This document shows positions 26,193-35,372 of a stretch of DNA of 64,000 nucleotides, piece by piece. The DNA is from Ga0074130 sp964499485. GTDB taxonomy: Bacteria; Pseudomonadota; Gammaproteobacteria; Burkholderiales; Rhodocyclaceae. The stretch covers positions 226,337-290,336 of the forward strand of contig CAZCLF010000001.1 in the NCBI GenBank assembly GCA_964499485.1. The letters are read 5' to 3'. The position numbers and the translations under genes are program-made. The notes beneath the pieces were generated by a model, which did not search any database, had not been told where the DNA came from, and was given only the letters and a program-made list of their open reading frames with translations. Every line of letters begins with the position of its first letter. The stretch's first letter is position 1.

Positions 26193-28682
26193 ATGAGTCA
26201 AGACCTTCCCGAGAACATTCAGCCCAGCCTGCCAGGCCAGGGCACCAATTCAGGCAACGATTACGACGAGTCGTCAATCACCCAGCTTGAGGGTCTGGAA
26301 GCCGTTCGCAAGCGCCCCGGCATGTACATCGGCGACACGTCCGATGGCAGCGGCTTGCACCACATGGTGTTCGAAGTGGTCGACAACGCCATTGACGAAG
26401 CCCTCGCCGGCCATTGCGACGAAATCGTCATCACCATCCACACCGACAACTCGATTTCCGTCACCGATAACGGGCGTGGCATTCCTACCGGTATCAAGTT
26501 CGACGACAAGCACGAGCCCAAGCGCACTGCGGCTGAAATCGTCATGTGCGTGCTGCACGCGGGTGGCAAGTTCAACCAGAACTCCTACAAGGTCTCCGGT
26601 GGTCTGCACGGCGTGGGTGTGTCTTGCGTCAATGCACTGTCCAAGTGGCTGCGCCTGGTTATCCGCCGCGATGGCAAAAAGTACGAACTCGAATTCAACC
26701 GTGGCGCTGTTAAAGACCGCTTGGTAGAAATTCAAAATGGGGTTGAAGTCTCGCCTCTGCGTGTGGTCGGCGATACCGAAAAGCGCGGCACCGAAGTTCA
26801 CTTCCTTGCCGATGAAGAAATTTTTGGCAATGTTGAATTCCACTACGACATTCTCGCCAAGCGTCTGCGCGAGCTATCCTTCCTCAACAACGGTGTGCGC
26901 ATCAAGCTGGTCGATCAGCGCAACAACAAGGAAGAAGATTTCGCTTTCTCCGGCGGCGTAAAAGGCTTTGTCGATTACATCAATCGCAGCAAGAGCGTTC
27001 TGCACCCGAATGTGTTTTACGCCACTGGTGAGTCCGGCCCGCTGACCGTTGAAGTGGCCATGCAGTGGAACGACAGCTACCAAGAGCAGGTGCTGTGCTT
27101 CACCAACAATATTCCGCAGAGCGATGGGGGTACTCACCTCACCGGCCTGCGTGCTGCGATGACCCGCGTCATCAACAAGTACATCGAAGAAAACGAAATC
27201 GCCAAGAAGGCCAAGGTTGATATCGCTGGCGACGACATGCGCGAAGGCTTGGCCTGCGTGCTGTCCGTCAAAATGCCGGACCCCAAGTTTGCCTCGCAAA
27301 CCAAGATGAAGCTGGTGTCGGGCGAAGCCCGCCAGCCGGTGGAAGACGTTGTGGCAGCAAAGCTCACCGAGTTCCTGCTGGAGCGCCCACTGGACGCCAA
27401 GACCATTTGCGGCAAGATTGTTGAAGCCGCCCGTGCCCGCGATGCCGCTCGCCGCGCCCGCGAAATGACACGCCGTAAGGGTGTGCTCGATGGCATTGGC
27501 CTGCCCGGTAAGCTGGCCGATTGCCAAGAAAAAGACCCAGCCTTGTGCGAGCTGTATATCGTCGAGGGTGATTCCGCCGGTGGTTCCGCCAAGCAAGGCC
27601 GCGACCGTAAATTCCAAGCCATCCTGCCGCTGCGCGGTAAGGTGCTCAACGTTGAAAAAGCACGTTACGACAAACTCATTTCCAGCGAGCAGATCGTTAC
27701 CCTGATCACTGCGCTGGGCACCAGCATTGGGCCAGAGTTTGACGCATCCAAGGTGCGCTATCACCGCATCATCATCATGACCGATGCGGACGTTGATGGC
27801 GCCCACATTCGCACCCTGCTGCTCACGCTGCTGTATCGCCAAATGCCTGAGCTGGTTGAGCGTGGCTACATCTACATCGCCCAACCACCGCTATACAAAA
27901 TCAAGCACGGCAAGAGCGAGATGTACATCAAGGACGAACACGCCCTTGATCAACACATGCTCACCCTGGCGCTTGAAGGCGCTTCGCTCACGCCTAAGGC
28001 CAACGCCGCCACTATCGAAGGCAATGCCCTTGGCGAGCTAGCGCGTGGCTACCTGCTGTCCGAAGCGGTTATCCGCCGCCTGACCGACTTTATCGAGCCC
28101 GAAGTGCTGCACGCCCTGCTCGCTAACGACATTGATCTCGATGTCACCAGCGAACAAACCGCTAACGACAGCGCTGCGCGCCTAAACAAGGTCATCCCTA
28201 GCGACATCGCCATCCGTGTGAATTACGAAGAGAAGAGCGAAGGCTGGGAGCTGCTGATCGAAAAGCTGCGCCACGGCAATCTGCGCACCGGCAGCATTGA
28301 TGCCGATTTCTTGCGCGGTGGCGATTGGCAACAAATCCGTCGCACCTCCGCCCTTATTGCTGGCTTGGTGGATGACAACGCCATCGTGCGCCGCGGCGAA
28401 AAGTCATCCAAGGTCAAGAGCTTTGCCGACGCCATCACCTGGCTGCTGGCCGAAGTGGAACGCGGCCTGAGCAAGCAGCGTTACAAAGGCCTGGGAGAAA
28501 TGAACCCCGAGCAACTGTGGGAAACCACCATGGACCCCAACGTCCGCCGTCTGCTCAAGGTACAGATCGACGACGCCATTGCTGCCGACGAAATCTTCAC
28601 CACGCTCATGGGTGACGATGTGGAGCCACGCAGAGCGTTCATTGAAAGCAATGCGCTGTACGCGAAGAACATCGACGTTTAA
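26193..28682 (+). CDS. gyrB: DNA gyrase subunit B
   Basis: An 829-residue type IIA topoisomerase ATPase subunit. GHKL ATP site: LEGLEAVRKRPGMYIGDT, EVVDNAIDEALAGH and GRGIPTG. TOPRIM: EGDSAGGSAKQGRDRKFQAILPLRGK and DADVDGAHIRTLLLT. With GyrA it introduces negative supercoils. The N-terminus carries about 28 extra residues before the conserved start, seen in other beta-proteobacteria. It lies 101 bp after dnaN. recF, often between them, is absent here. Confidence 0.98.
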   Translation: MSQDLPENIQPSLPGQGTNSGNDYDESSITQLEGLEAVRKRPGMYIGDTSDGSGLHHMVFEVVDNAIDEALAGHCDEIVITIHTDNSISVTDNGRGIPTGIKFDDKHEPKRTAAEIVMCVLHAGGKFNQNSYKVSGGLHGVGVSCVNALSKWLRLVIRRDGKKYELEFNRGAVKDRLVEIQNGVEVSPLRVVGDTEKRGTEVHFLADEEIFGNVEFHYDILAKRLRELSFLNNGVRIKLVDQRNNKEEDFAFSGGVKGFVDYINRSKSVLHPNVFYATGESGPLTVEVAMQWNDSYQEQVLCFTNNIPQSDGGTHLTGLRAAMTRVINKYIEENEIAKKAKVDIAGDDMREGLACVLSVKMPDPKFASQTKMKLVSGEARQPVEDVVAAKLTEFLLERPLDAKTICGKIVEAARARDAARRAREMTRRKGVLDGIGLPGKLADCQEKDPALCELYIVEGDSAGGSAKQGRDRKFQAILPLRGKVLNVEKARYDKLISSEQIVTLITALGTSIGPEFDASKVRYHRIIIMTDADVDGAHIRTLLLTLLYRQMPELVERGYIYIAQPPLYKIKHGKSEMYIKDEHALDQHMLTLALEGASLTPKANAATIEGNALGELARGYLLSEAVIRRLTDFIEPEVLHALLANDIDLDVTSEQTANDSAARLNKVIPSDIAIRVNYEEKSEGWELLIEKLRHGNLRTGSIDADFLRGGDWQQIRRTSALIAGLVDDNAIVRRGEKSSKVKSFADAITWLLAEVERGLSKQRYKGLGEMNPEQLWETTMDPNVRRLLKVQIDDAIAADEIFTTLMGDDVEPRRAFIESNALYAKNIDV

Positions 28683-28725
28683 GTCGGTGCAGCATATTCG
28701 TTAGAAAAGTCTTAAGGAAGTTAGC

Positions 28726-30633
28726 GTGCCTGCGAATCATCTAGAACTTCTTTCGCCGGCACGCGACGCCGATATCGGCGTCGAGGCCATCAAACATGGC
28801 GCCGATGCGGTCTATATCGGCGGGCCTGCTTTCGGCGCGCGCGCGGGGGCGGTGAATTCAGTTTCAGACATTGCGCGTTTGGTGGAGTTTGCGCATCGCT
28901 TTCACGCCAAGATTTTTGTGGCCTTCAACACCATCTTTCACGACAGCGAGATTGAAGAGGCGCGCAAGCTCTCTTGGCAGCTATACGACGCGGGGGTGGA
29001 TGCGCTGATCATGCAGGACATGGGCCTGCTTGAGCTGGACATGCCGCCGCTGCAGTTCCACGCCAGCACGCAGTGCGACATTCGCTCGCCGGAGAAGGCG
29101 AAGTTTTTGCAGGACGTGGGTTTTTCGCAAGTGGTGCTGGCGCGCGAGATGTCGCTGCCGGAGATTCGCCAGACTTACGAAATGCTCGATCCGAGCACGC
29201 GCATTGAATACTTTATTCACGGTGCGCTGTGCGTGGCGTTTTCGGGGCAGTGCAATATCAGCTTTGCCCACACGGGCCGCAGCGCCAATCGCGGCGAGTG
29301 TTCGCAGGCCTGCCGCCTGCCTTATACGCTGGCCGATCACGAAGGCCGCATCGTGGCCTACGACAAGCATTTGCTGTCGATGAAGGACAACGACCAGAGC
29401 GGCAATCTGCGCGCGCTGGTCGAGGCGGGCGTGCGCTCGTTCAAGATCGAGGGCCGCTACAAGGACATGGCGTATGTGAAGAACGCCACCGCGCATTACC
29501 GCCAGCTGCTGGATGACATCATTGCGGAGCAACCCCAGTACCAACGCGATTCGTCGGGCGTAACGCGGCACCTGTTCACCCCGCAGCCGGAAAAGACTTT
29601 CAACCGCAGCAGCACCGACTATTTCACCAACGGCCGCCAGCACGACATTGGCGCGTTTGAAACGCCCAAGTTCTCGGGCGAGGCGATTGGCCGTATTACC
29701 AAGCTCGGCCCCGACTGGTTTGAAATTGATGGGGTGACGGAAGACGGCACGGTGATTACGCTGCACAACGGCGATGGCGTGAGCTATCAGCCCAGCACCA
29801 ATAAGGGCGCCAACAAGCTGGTGGGCATGCGCATCAACGTGGTGGAAGGCAAGCGCCTTTTCCCCAATGAAATGGCGACCGATCTCAAGGTGGGCCAGAC
29901 GATTTATCGCAACCGAGATCAGGCCTTTGAGCGTCAGCTCGAAAAAGACTCGGCCGAGCGGCGCATTGGCGTGGCAGTGAACCTTTATGAAGTGAATGGC
30001 GAACTACAACTCACCCTTACCGATAGCGATGGCATCAGCGCCACCGTGGCGCATGCCGGTGCGATTGAGTTTGCGCGCGATGCCGAAAAAGCCCTCGCCA
30101 CACTGCAAGCCAACCTGAGCAAGTTTGGCAACACCGACTTTGAAGTGAGCGAGGTGAACATTGCCGCGCCCTACTTTGTGCCCGCCTCGGCCGTGAATGC
30201 GCTGCGCCGCGAAGCCACGGCCGCGCTGGTGCAAGCACGCGTGGACCAGCGCCCGCGCCTCGTACGCGCCGCCCCTGTTGATCCGCCCTCGCCCTACCCA
30301 AGCAAGCAGCTGGATTTTCTGGCGAATGTGTTCAATACCCCGGCGCGCAACTTCTACAAGAAGCATGGCGTCGAGCTGATTGCCGATGCCTATGAAGCGG
30401 GCACCGAGCACGGCGATGTGTCGCTGATGATCACCAAGCACTGCCTACGCTACAGCTTCAACCTTTGCCCCAAAGAAGCCAAAGACTGGAAGCTCAAGGG
30501 CGTGAAGGCCGAGCCCATGACGCTGATCAACGGTAACGAAAAGCTCAAGCTCCGCTTCGACTGCAAGGCCTGCGAGATGCATGTGGTTGGCAAGATCAAG
30601 CCGGGCATGAAGATTCAGCTCCACAGCAGCTAA
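28726..30633 (+). CDS. rlhA: 23S rRNA 5-hydroxycytidine-2501 synthase (U32 peptidase family)
   Basis: A 635-residue member of the peptidase-U32 family with the long architecture of E. coli RlhA. The N-terminal barrel begins ELLSPARDADIGVEAIKHGADAVYIGG. Cys clusters for an Fe-S cluster are in CVAFSGQCNIS, GECSQACRLPY and the C-terminal NLCPKEAK and CKACEMHV. RlhA hydroxylates C2501 of 23S rRNA and depends on prephenate. The start is GTG at 28726. The closely related TrhP/YegQ acts on tRNA, but length and C-terminal domain favour RlhA. Confidence 0.82.
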   Translation: MPANHLELLSPARDADIGVEAIKHGADAVYIGGPAFGARAGAVNSVSDIARLVEFAHRFHAKIFVAFNTIFHDSEIEEARKLSWQLYDAGVDALIMQDMGLLELDMPPLQFHASTQCDIRSPEKAKFLQDVGFSQVVLAREMSLPEIRQTYEMLDPSTRIEYFIHGALCVAFSGQCNISFAHTGRSANRGECSQACRLPYTLADHEGRIVAYDKHLLSMKDNDQSGNLRALVEAGVRSFKIEGRYKDMAYVKNATAHYRQLLDDIIAEQPQYQRDSSGVTRHLFTPQPEKTFNRSSTDYFTNGRQHDIGAFETPKFSGEAIGRITKLGPDWFEIDGVTEDGTVITLHNGDGVSYQPSTNKGANKLVGMRINVVEGKRLFPNEMATDLKVGQTIYRNRDQAFERQLEKDSAERRIGVAVNLYEVNGELQLTLTDSDGISATVAHAGAIEFARDAEKALATLQANLSKFGNTDFEVSEVNIAAPYFVPASAVNALRREATAALVQARVDQRPRLVRAAPVDPPSPYPSKQLDFLANVFNTPARNFYKKHGVELIADAYEAGTEHGDVSLMITKHCLRYSFNLCPKEAKDWKLKGVKAEPMTLINGNEKLKLRFDCKACEMHVVGKIKPGMKIQLHSS

Positions 30634-30690
30634 TAACCGCAGTGCTCGGCACGGGTGCAGCATCTACCGAAGCTCGAATGAGGGATAGCG

Positions 30691-31263
30691 ATGACCAAGG
30701 TGAGCCAAGGCAATCGTCTTAGCATTCTGCTGCTTGCGCTGCCCATCGTTGCATTAGCGGTGGTGTTCACAAACAAGTTTCACATGCCCGTGAGCCAGCC
30801 AAGCTATTTAATGGTCGCGGCGCTGGCCTCTGCGCTGAGCTTTATGGTCATGTGGTGGCTGGGCTTTCATGGGGTGCAGATGGATCGCACGCTGTGGGGT
30901 GTGGCGGCGTTTATGTTTGTTCTGTGGATGATTGCAGGCATCGCCTTTGTGGGCTGGCTGAATCAGGCGGCCGATGCGTCGGAGACTACGACCGAGTATC
31001 GCAAAATTGTGCGTAAGCATTATTCGTCCGGCGGCGGCTTTGTCGGCCAAGCGAAATCATCGCCCAGCTGCATGGTGTGGGTGGATACGCCAGTGGCGGA
31101 CACCGATGTGGTGATCTTGCGCGCCGACTACTGCGACTTGATTGGCGACGACAACGATGGCGTGATGCTCACGCTCAAGCAGGGCCGCTTTGGCATGCCC
31201 TGGCTGCAGGACTATTCGTTAATCCGCAATTACGAGCTGTATCGCCAACGCTTGGGGGTATAG
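30691..31263 (+). CDS. Unknown three-helix membrane protein
   Basis: I do not recognise this 190-residue protein. It has three hydrophobic helices (about residues 11-28, 38-58 and 66-90), then a soluble C-terminal domain of about 100 residues containing two Cys (PSCMVW and DYCDLIGDDNDG) and an acidic stretch. With three crossings the C-terminal domain is on the opposite side from the N-terminus, so it may be periplasmic and disulphide-bonded. It stands alone between rlhA (57 bp before) and the cyclase (86 bp after), on the same strand as both. No function is proposed. Confidence 0.7.
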   Translation: MTKVSQGNRLSILLLALPIVALAVVFTNKFHMPVSQPSYLMVAALASALSFMVMWWLGFHGVQMDRTLWGVAAFMFVLWMIAGIAFVGWLNQAADASETTTEYRKIVRKHYSSGGGFVGQAKSSPSCMVWVDTPVADTDVVILRADYCDLIGDDNDGVMLTLKQGRFGMPWLQDYSLIRNYELYRQRLGV

Positions 31264-31349
31264 CGGGATATGGATCGCCGTGTAAGGTTTCTGGAATGTC
31301 TACCTGCTAAGCTAGCTATTCAAATTAATTGATGGCTTAAGGTTGTAAG

Positions 31350-32339
31350 ATGACCGACGACAATGCCACGCCTGGGGTGAGTGAGGCGGTTGTGGCACAC
31401 ACTTCCGCGCAATTCGAATTTCAGTGCCTGCAGACAGTGCTGAACAGTCTTGATGCATTGGTATATGTATCCGACATGCAGACGCACGATCTGCTGTTTG
31501 TCAGCCAGTATGGTTTGAAAGTTTGGGGCGATCCCTCCGGTAAAAAGTGCTTTCAGTATCTGCAATCTGGGCAGTCGGAACCCTGCAATTTCTGCACCAA
31601 TTCAAAACTGGTCAACGAAAACAATGAGCCGAACGACGTCCAGGTATGGGAGTTCCAAAACACGGTAACCCAGCGTTGGTATCAGTGTCGAGATCAGGCA
31701 ATACGCTGGATCGATGGCAGACTAGTTCGCCTCGAAATTGCGATCGACATTTCGGATCGAAAACAGTTTGAGCTGCAGCTTGGTAAAGCCAAGATGGAAG
31801 CCGAGGCCGCAAGGGCAGAAGCCGAAGAGCTGGCACGGGTGGACGTGCTGACCAAGGTCTACAATCGACGTGCATTCTTTGAGCATATGGAGCGTTTGTA
31901 TGGATACGTACAGCGTAAGCCGCGCCCGCTCTGCTTGGCTATGCTTGATATCGATTACTTCAAACGCTTGAACGATACCTACGGTCATGCCTTTGGCGAC
32001 ACGGCATTAATAGCGGTGTGCAAGTGTATTCGTGAAAGTATCCGTGAGTTTGATCAACTCTTCCGCATCGGGGGAGAGGAGTTCGCTATTACGTTGATGG
32101 ACTGTGATGAGACAGCTGCATTCGACCTAGTTGAACGTCTGCGCCGCTGTATCGAGGCGATGACGCTGTATGCCAATGATGTTGAGGTAAAGCTAACCTG
32201 TAGTTTTGGGATTGCGGAACATCGACCAGGCCTGAGTGTTGATGCACTGCTCGCTGAGGCAGACACAGCAATGTATTTGGCCAAACAAGGTGGCCGTAAT
32301 CGTACCTGTCTGTTCAGTCGTATGTCCCCAGCTGTCTGA
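31350..32339 (+). CDS. Diguanylate cyclase with N-terminal PAS domain
   Basis: A 329-residue soluble protein. A PAS domain (about residues 25-140) is followed by a short coiled coil (LGKAKMEAEAARAEAEELARVD) and a GGDEF domain with intact active site GGEEF (about 240-244), so it should make c-di-GMP from GTP. There is no RxxD inhibitory site at the usual place five residues before it (FRIGGEEF follows FDQL). The PAS domain has Cys67, Cys79 and Cys82, the last two as CNFC. No membrane segment. It is convergent with yaiI. Confidence 0.9.
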   Translation: MTDDNATPGVSEAVVAHTSAQFEFQCLQTVLNSLDALVYVSDMQTHDLLFVSQYGLKVWGDPSGKKCFQYLQSGQSEPCNFCTNSKLVNENNEPNDVQVWEFQNTVTQRWYQCRDQAIRWIDGRLVRLEIAIDISDRKQFELQLGKAKMEAEAARAEAEELARVDVLTKVYNRRAFFEHMERLYGYVQRKPRPLCLAMLDIDYFKRLNDTYGHAFGDTALIAVCKCIRESIREFDQLFRIGGEEFAITLMDCDETAAFDLVERLRRCIEAMTLYANDVEVKLTCSFGIAEHRPGLSVDALLAEADTAMYLAKQGGRNRTCLFSRMSPAV

Positions 32340-32349
32340 GGGCAAGGGT

Positions 32350-32799
32350 TCAGCGTTTGGCTTTAACTAGAAAACGATCAAGCTGATTGGCAAAGTTCTG
32401 TCGGTCGCTCTGCCCAAATGCCGGCGGTCCGCCGGTTTCTACGCCACTGCTGCGCAGTGTGTCCATGAAGTTGCGCATGTCGAGCAGCTGACGAATATTC
32501 TCTTTGCTGTAAAACTCTCCGCGCGGGTTGAGCGCGTGCCCGCCCTTCTCGATCACTTCCGCCGCGAGTGGAATGTCGGCGGTGATGACAAGATCGCCGG
32601 GAGTGACGCATTCGACAATGTGGTTGTCGGCCACATCAAATCCCTTGGGCACTTGTACGGCGTTGATCCACGGTGAGGGTGGATGGCGGATGAGCTGATT
32701 GGCGACGAGGGTGAGCGGCAACTGTTTGCGCTCAGCAGCGCGGAACAGAATTTCTTTAATGACGCCGGGGCAGGCGTCGGCATCAACCCAGATGTGCAT
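32350..32799 (-). CDS. yaiI: YaiI/YqxD family protein (DUF188)
   Basis: A 149-residue PIN-like protein with the family start MHIWVDADACPGVIKEIL and the downstream acidic DLVITADIPLA. The fold resembles PIN nucleases and the Asp residues are conserved, but the role in bacteria is not established. It converges with the cyclase gene, leaving only 10 bp, and is separated from minE by a terminator. Confidence 0.9.
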   Translation of the reverse strand: MHIWVDADACPGVIKEILFRAAERKQLPLTLVANQLIRHPPSPWINAVQVPKGFDVADNHIVECVTPGDLVITADIPLAAEVIEKGGHALNPRGEFYSKENIRQLLDMRNFMDTLRSSGVETGGPPAFGQSDRQNFANQLDRFLVKAKR

Positions 32800-32855
32800 G
32801 ATGGGGCGGTGTGTGGGGGCTCAGCGTGTTCTGTAGATGTGCGTGCGTGCCACAG

Positions 32856-32895
32856 AAAAAAGCCGAACCCAGCGTGAGCGTGTGGTTCGGCTTTT
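32856..32895 (-). terminator. Terminator after minCDE
   Basis: A stem AAAAAGCCGAACC / GGTTCGGCTTTT with an internal hairpin (CGCTCACGC) lies 49 bp after the minE stop and ends on the minus strand in a T run. Flanking A and T runs make it possibly bidirectional. Confidence 0.88.
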
Positions 32896-32944
32896 CAGCA
32901 AACAGAGTGCCGGCAAAGTCACTGCGTGTGGCTGAGTGCGCTGC

Positions 32945-33205
32945 TTAGTGCTTTTGATCCGGCAGCACGATGTTAACTTCGAGCACTTCGTAATTGCCTT
33001 GCTTCTCTAGCGAGACCTTGATGTCGTCGGCATTGATGTTCACGTACTTGCTGATGACTTGGACAAGATCACGTTGCAGATCGGGCAGGAAGTTCGGCGC
33101 GGCGTTGGCGTCGTTGCGTTCGTGCGCGATGATGAGCTGCAGGCGCTCTTTGGCAACTGATGCGGACTTGGGCTTTTGGCCGAAGATGAGGGAGAGCAGC
33201 GACAT
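32945..33205 (-). CDS. minE: Cell division topological specificity factor MinE
   Basis: An 86-residue MinE. The N-terminal MinD-binding part contains SVAKERLQLIIAHERND and the C-terminal dimer domain DDIKVSLEKQGNYEVLEVNIVLP. It releases MinD from the membrane and makes the pole-to-pole oscillation. It follows minD by 1 bp, with overlapping ribosome site. Confidence 0.97.
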   Translation of the reverse strand: MSLLSLIFGQKPKSASVAKERLQLIIAHERNDANAAPNFLPDLQRDLVQVISKYVNINADDIKVSLEKQGNYEVLEVNIVLPDQKH

Positions 33206-33206
33206 A

Positions 33207-34022
33207 TTATTTCCCTCCGAACAGGCGCTTCAGCAGACCGGGCTTTTCGTAGTCGACAAAGCGCAGCGGAATTTCCTCGCCGAGGAAGCGGCTGATGACG
33301 TCCTTGTAGGCGTCGGCAACGTCGGATGCTTCAATGTGAATCGCCGGCGTGCCTTGGTTAGAGGCATGCAGTACAGATTCTGATTCAGGCACCACACCGA
33401 TGATTGGCACGCGCAGGATTTCTTGTACGTCGGTATAGGACAGCATTTCGCCATCTTCAACACGCTTGGGCGAATAGCGGGTGATGAGCAGATGCTCCTT
33501 GACCGGCTCGCCGCCTTCTTGGGCGCGCTTGGACTTGGCTTGGATGATGCCCAGGATGCGGTCGGAGTCGCGCACGGACGAGACTTCGGGGTTGGTGACG
33601 ACAATGGCTTCGTCGGCAAAGCGCAGTGCCATCAGTGCGCCGCTTTCGATACCGGCGGGGCTGTCGCAGACGATGTAGTCGAAGCTCATTTGCTCAAGAT
33701 CTTTGAGCACCTTTTCAACACCTTCTTCGGTCAGCGCATCCTTGTCGCGGGTTTGCGAGGCGGGCAGTACGAAGAGGTTGTCGCAGTGCTTGTCTTTGAT
33801 TAGGGCTTGGTTGAGCGTGGCTTCGCCGTTGATGACATTGATCAGGTCGTACACGACGCGGCGTTCGCAGCCCATGATGAGGTCAAGGTTGCGCAGGCCG
33901 ACGTCAAAGTCGATCACGGCGGTCTTGAAGCCGCGCATGGCGAGGCCCGACGAAAAGCTGGCGCTGGTGGTGGTCTTGCCGACCCCGCCCTTGCCGGAAG
34001 TGACGACGATGATTCTGGTCAT
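33207..34022 (-). CDS. minD: Septum-site determining ATPase MinD
   Basis: A 271-residue deviant-Walker ATPase with SGKGGVGKTTTSA at residues 9-21, DFDVGLRNLDLIMGCERRVVYD, and the C-terminal amphipathic membrane-targeting helix (PGLLKRLFGGK). It recruits MinC to the membrane at the poles. Middle gene of minC-minD-minE. Confidence 0.98.
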   Translation of the reverse strand: MTRIIVVTSGKGGVGKTTTSASFSSGLAMRGFKTAVIDFDVGLRNLDLIMGCERRVVYDLINVINGEATLNQALIKDKHCDNLFVLPASQTRDKDALTEEGVEKVLKDLEQMSFDYIVCDSPAGIESGALMALRFADEAIVVTNPEVSSVRDSDRILGIIQAKSKRAQEGGEPVKEHLLITRYSPKRVEDGEMLSYTDVQEILRVPIIGVVPESESVLHASNQGTPAIHIEASDVADAYKDVISRFLGEEIPLRFVDYEKPGLLKRLFGGK

Positions 34023-34051
34023 GGAGTTTTCCTTGTAAAAATTGAAGGGGC

Positions 34052-34978
34052 TTAGCGGGTGGAGAGCGCGCTCACCTGCAGCTGCGGTTCGGCGTCAGGC
34101 TTGCTGTCGTTGGTAACCAGGCTGACTTGCACTGGCTGCTGGGCGAGCTTGCCGAACTGCTGCGGCGATTCAAACGTGCGGTACACACCGGCGATGGAAA
34201 CCAGCTCGGCTTCAAAGCTGGTGGTGAAAATACGTGCGCTGCTGTCGCCGCTGGCACCGGCCAGGGCACGGCCACGCAGCGCGGCGTAGATGTGGATGTT
34301 GCCGTCAGCAATAACCTCAGCGCCGGCACTGACCATGGCGAGCACAACGAGATCGCTGCCACGTGCATAGATGCGCTGGCCGGAGCGCAGCGGTTTGTCG
34401 ATGACCATTGTGGTGGTCTGTTGCGGAGCTGGGGCGCTAGGCGCAGGGGCGGCTGCTTCTTGCACGACAGGTGCGGGTTCGCCCCCGGCTTGGACCACCG
34501 GCGCTTCCTGCGGGCGCGTGGCGCGGGCGACAGGCGGTGCTTCGATCACGGCGAGTCCTGCGGCAAGCGCTGAGGCTTGGAGCTCAGTACTGCCGCCATA
34601 CACGGCCACGAGCTGCAGGCTGGCGCCGGCGAGCTGCTTGCGCACGGCGTCCCAATCGGCCTGGGCTGGCTCAGCAACGAGGCGCGAGAGATCAAGCACG
34701 GCGGCATCGTTGTCGAAGAAGCGGCTGGCGTTCTTGCCAAAGCGCGTGTGAATCGCCGTGGCGATGTGCTCAGGCTCAAGATGGCTCAGCCCTACCTGCA
34801 TGACCGGCAGAGAAATACCCTTAAAGTCGATTACGGCAGCTTGCGGCGCAGCAGCGCTCTCAGGCGTGGCCTGAGCAGGGGCCGTGGCGTGCGAGTCGGC
34901 GGGCGTATCAGCAGCGGGGGTTTGGGAGGCCAATGGCAGATCGATTTGCGATGCGGTGGTAATCACGTTGCGAGTCAA
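34052..34978 (-). CDS. minC: Septum-site determining protein MinC
   Basis: A division inhibitor that blocks FtsZ polymerisation. The C-terminal beta-helix carries RSGQRIYARGSDLVVLAMVSAGAEVIADGNIHIYAALRGRALAGA, diagnostic of MinC; the N-terminal FtsZ-binding domain starts near VIDFKGISLPVMQVGL (about residue 50). A Pro/Ala/Gln-rich linker joins them. The frame opens with TTG at 34978 or GTG at 34966, with no ATG before the conserved domain, so about 45 unstructured residues precede it and the start is uncertain. Confidence 0.92.
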   Translation of the reverse strand: MTRNVITTASQIDLPLASQTPAADTPADSHATAPAQATPESAAAPQAAVIDFKGISLPVMQVGLSHLEPEHIATAIHTRFGKNASRFFDNDAAVLDLSRLVAEPAQADWDAVRKQLAGASLQLVAVYGGSTELQASALAAGLAVIEAPPVARATRPQEAPVVQAGGEPAPVVQEAAAPAPSAPAPQQTTTMVIDKPLRSGQRIYARGSDLVVLAMVSAGAEVIADGNIHIYAALRGRALAGASGDSSARIFTTSFEAELVSIAGVYRTFESPQQFGKLAQQPVQVSLVTNDSKPDAEPQLQVSALSTR

Positions 34979-35120
34979 AAGCCTGGGGCAGACCGAAAAA
35001 GCCCCGGAAATTGGGTCGATTTGAGTCTAACAACAGTGGCAGTGTGCCTAAATGTGCAATAGGGGGGCGATGCGGGGTGTATTTGGCAGGCTGTGCGGGG
35101 ATTTGACGGCGGACGTCAGC

Positions 35121-35156
35121 GGAATAGCCAAAGGCAATTGAGCCTAGAGCTATTCC
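35121..35156. other. Two-step inverted repeat between minC and the small ORFs
   Basis: Outer arms GGAATAGC / GCTATTCC enclose inner arms AGGC / GCCT with loop AATTGA. It lies 65 bp upstream of the first small ORF and within the minC 5' region, so it could be an operator or RNA hairpin. Unassigned. Confidence 0.4.
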
Positions 35157-35221
35157 AAATTGGAAACTATGCCGCGGCTTGGCCACAATGGGTTTGTCAT
35201 TTCACAGCGCAGGAGACTGCA

Positions 35222-35365
35222 ATGAACACCCAATACTTAAATGCTCGTACCCATCAACGCCACCATGGCCACTGGCTCAAGGACGTGCAGTTTGCGACCG
35301 GTATGGTCGTAGCCTTGGGCGGTGCCGGCGTGTTGCTGGCTGACCTGATTCAACACGTTTTCTGA
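35222..35365 (+). CDS. Small single-pass membrane protein, unknown
   Basis: A 47-residue ORF with ATG at 35222 and a good ribosome site (CAGGAGA, 6 bp before). The N-terminal third is His-rich (HQRHHGHW), followed by one hydrophobic helix (about residues 26-43, ATGMVVALGGAGVLLADLI). A weak promoter (TTGGAA, 18 bp, CACAAT at 35160-35189) lies just upstream. A second small ORF starts 7 bp after its stop. Not recognised; the ribosome site and pairing make it credible. Confidence 0.5.
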   Translation: MNTQYLNARTHQRHHGHWLKDVQFATGMVVALGGAGVLLADLIQHVF

Positions 35366-35372
35366 GGCCGCC

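Noticed and set aside
26874..27884. 336-codon minus-strand ORF opposite gyrB
   Set aside because: Shadow frame of gyrB; no recognisable protein.
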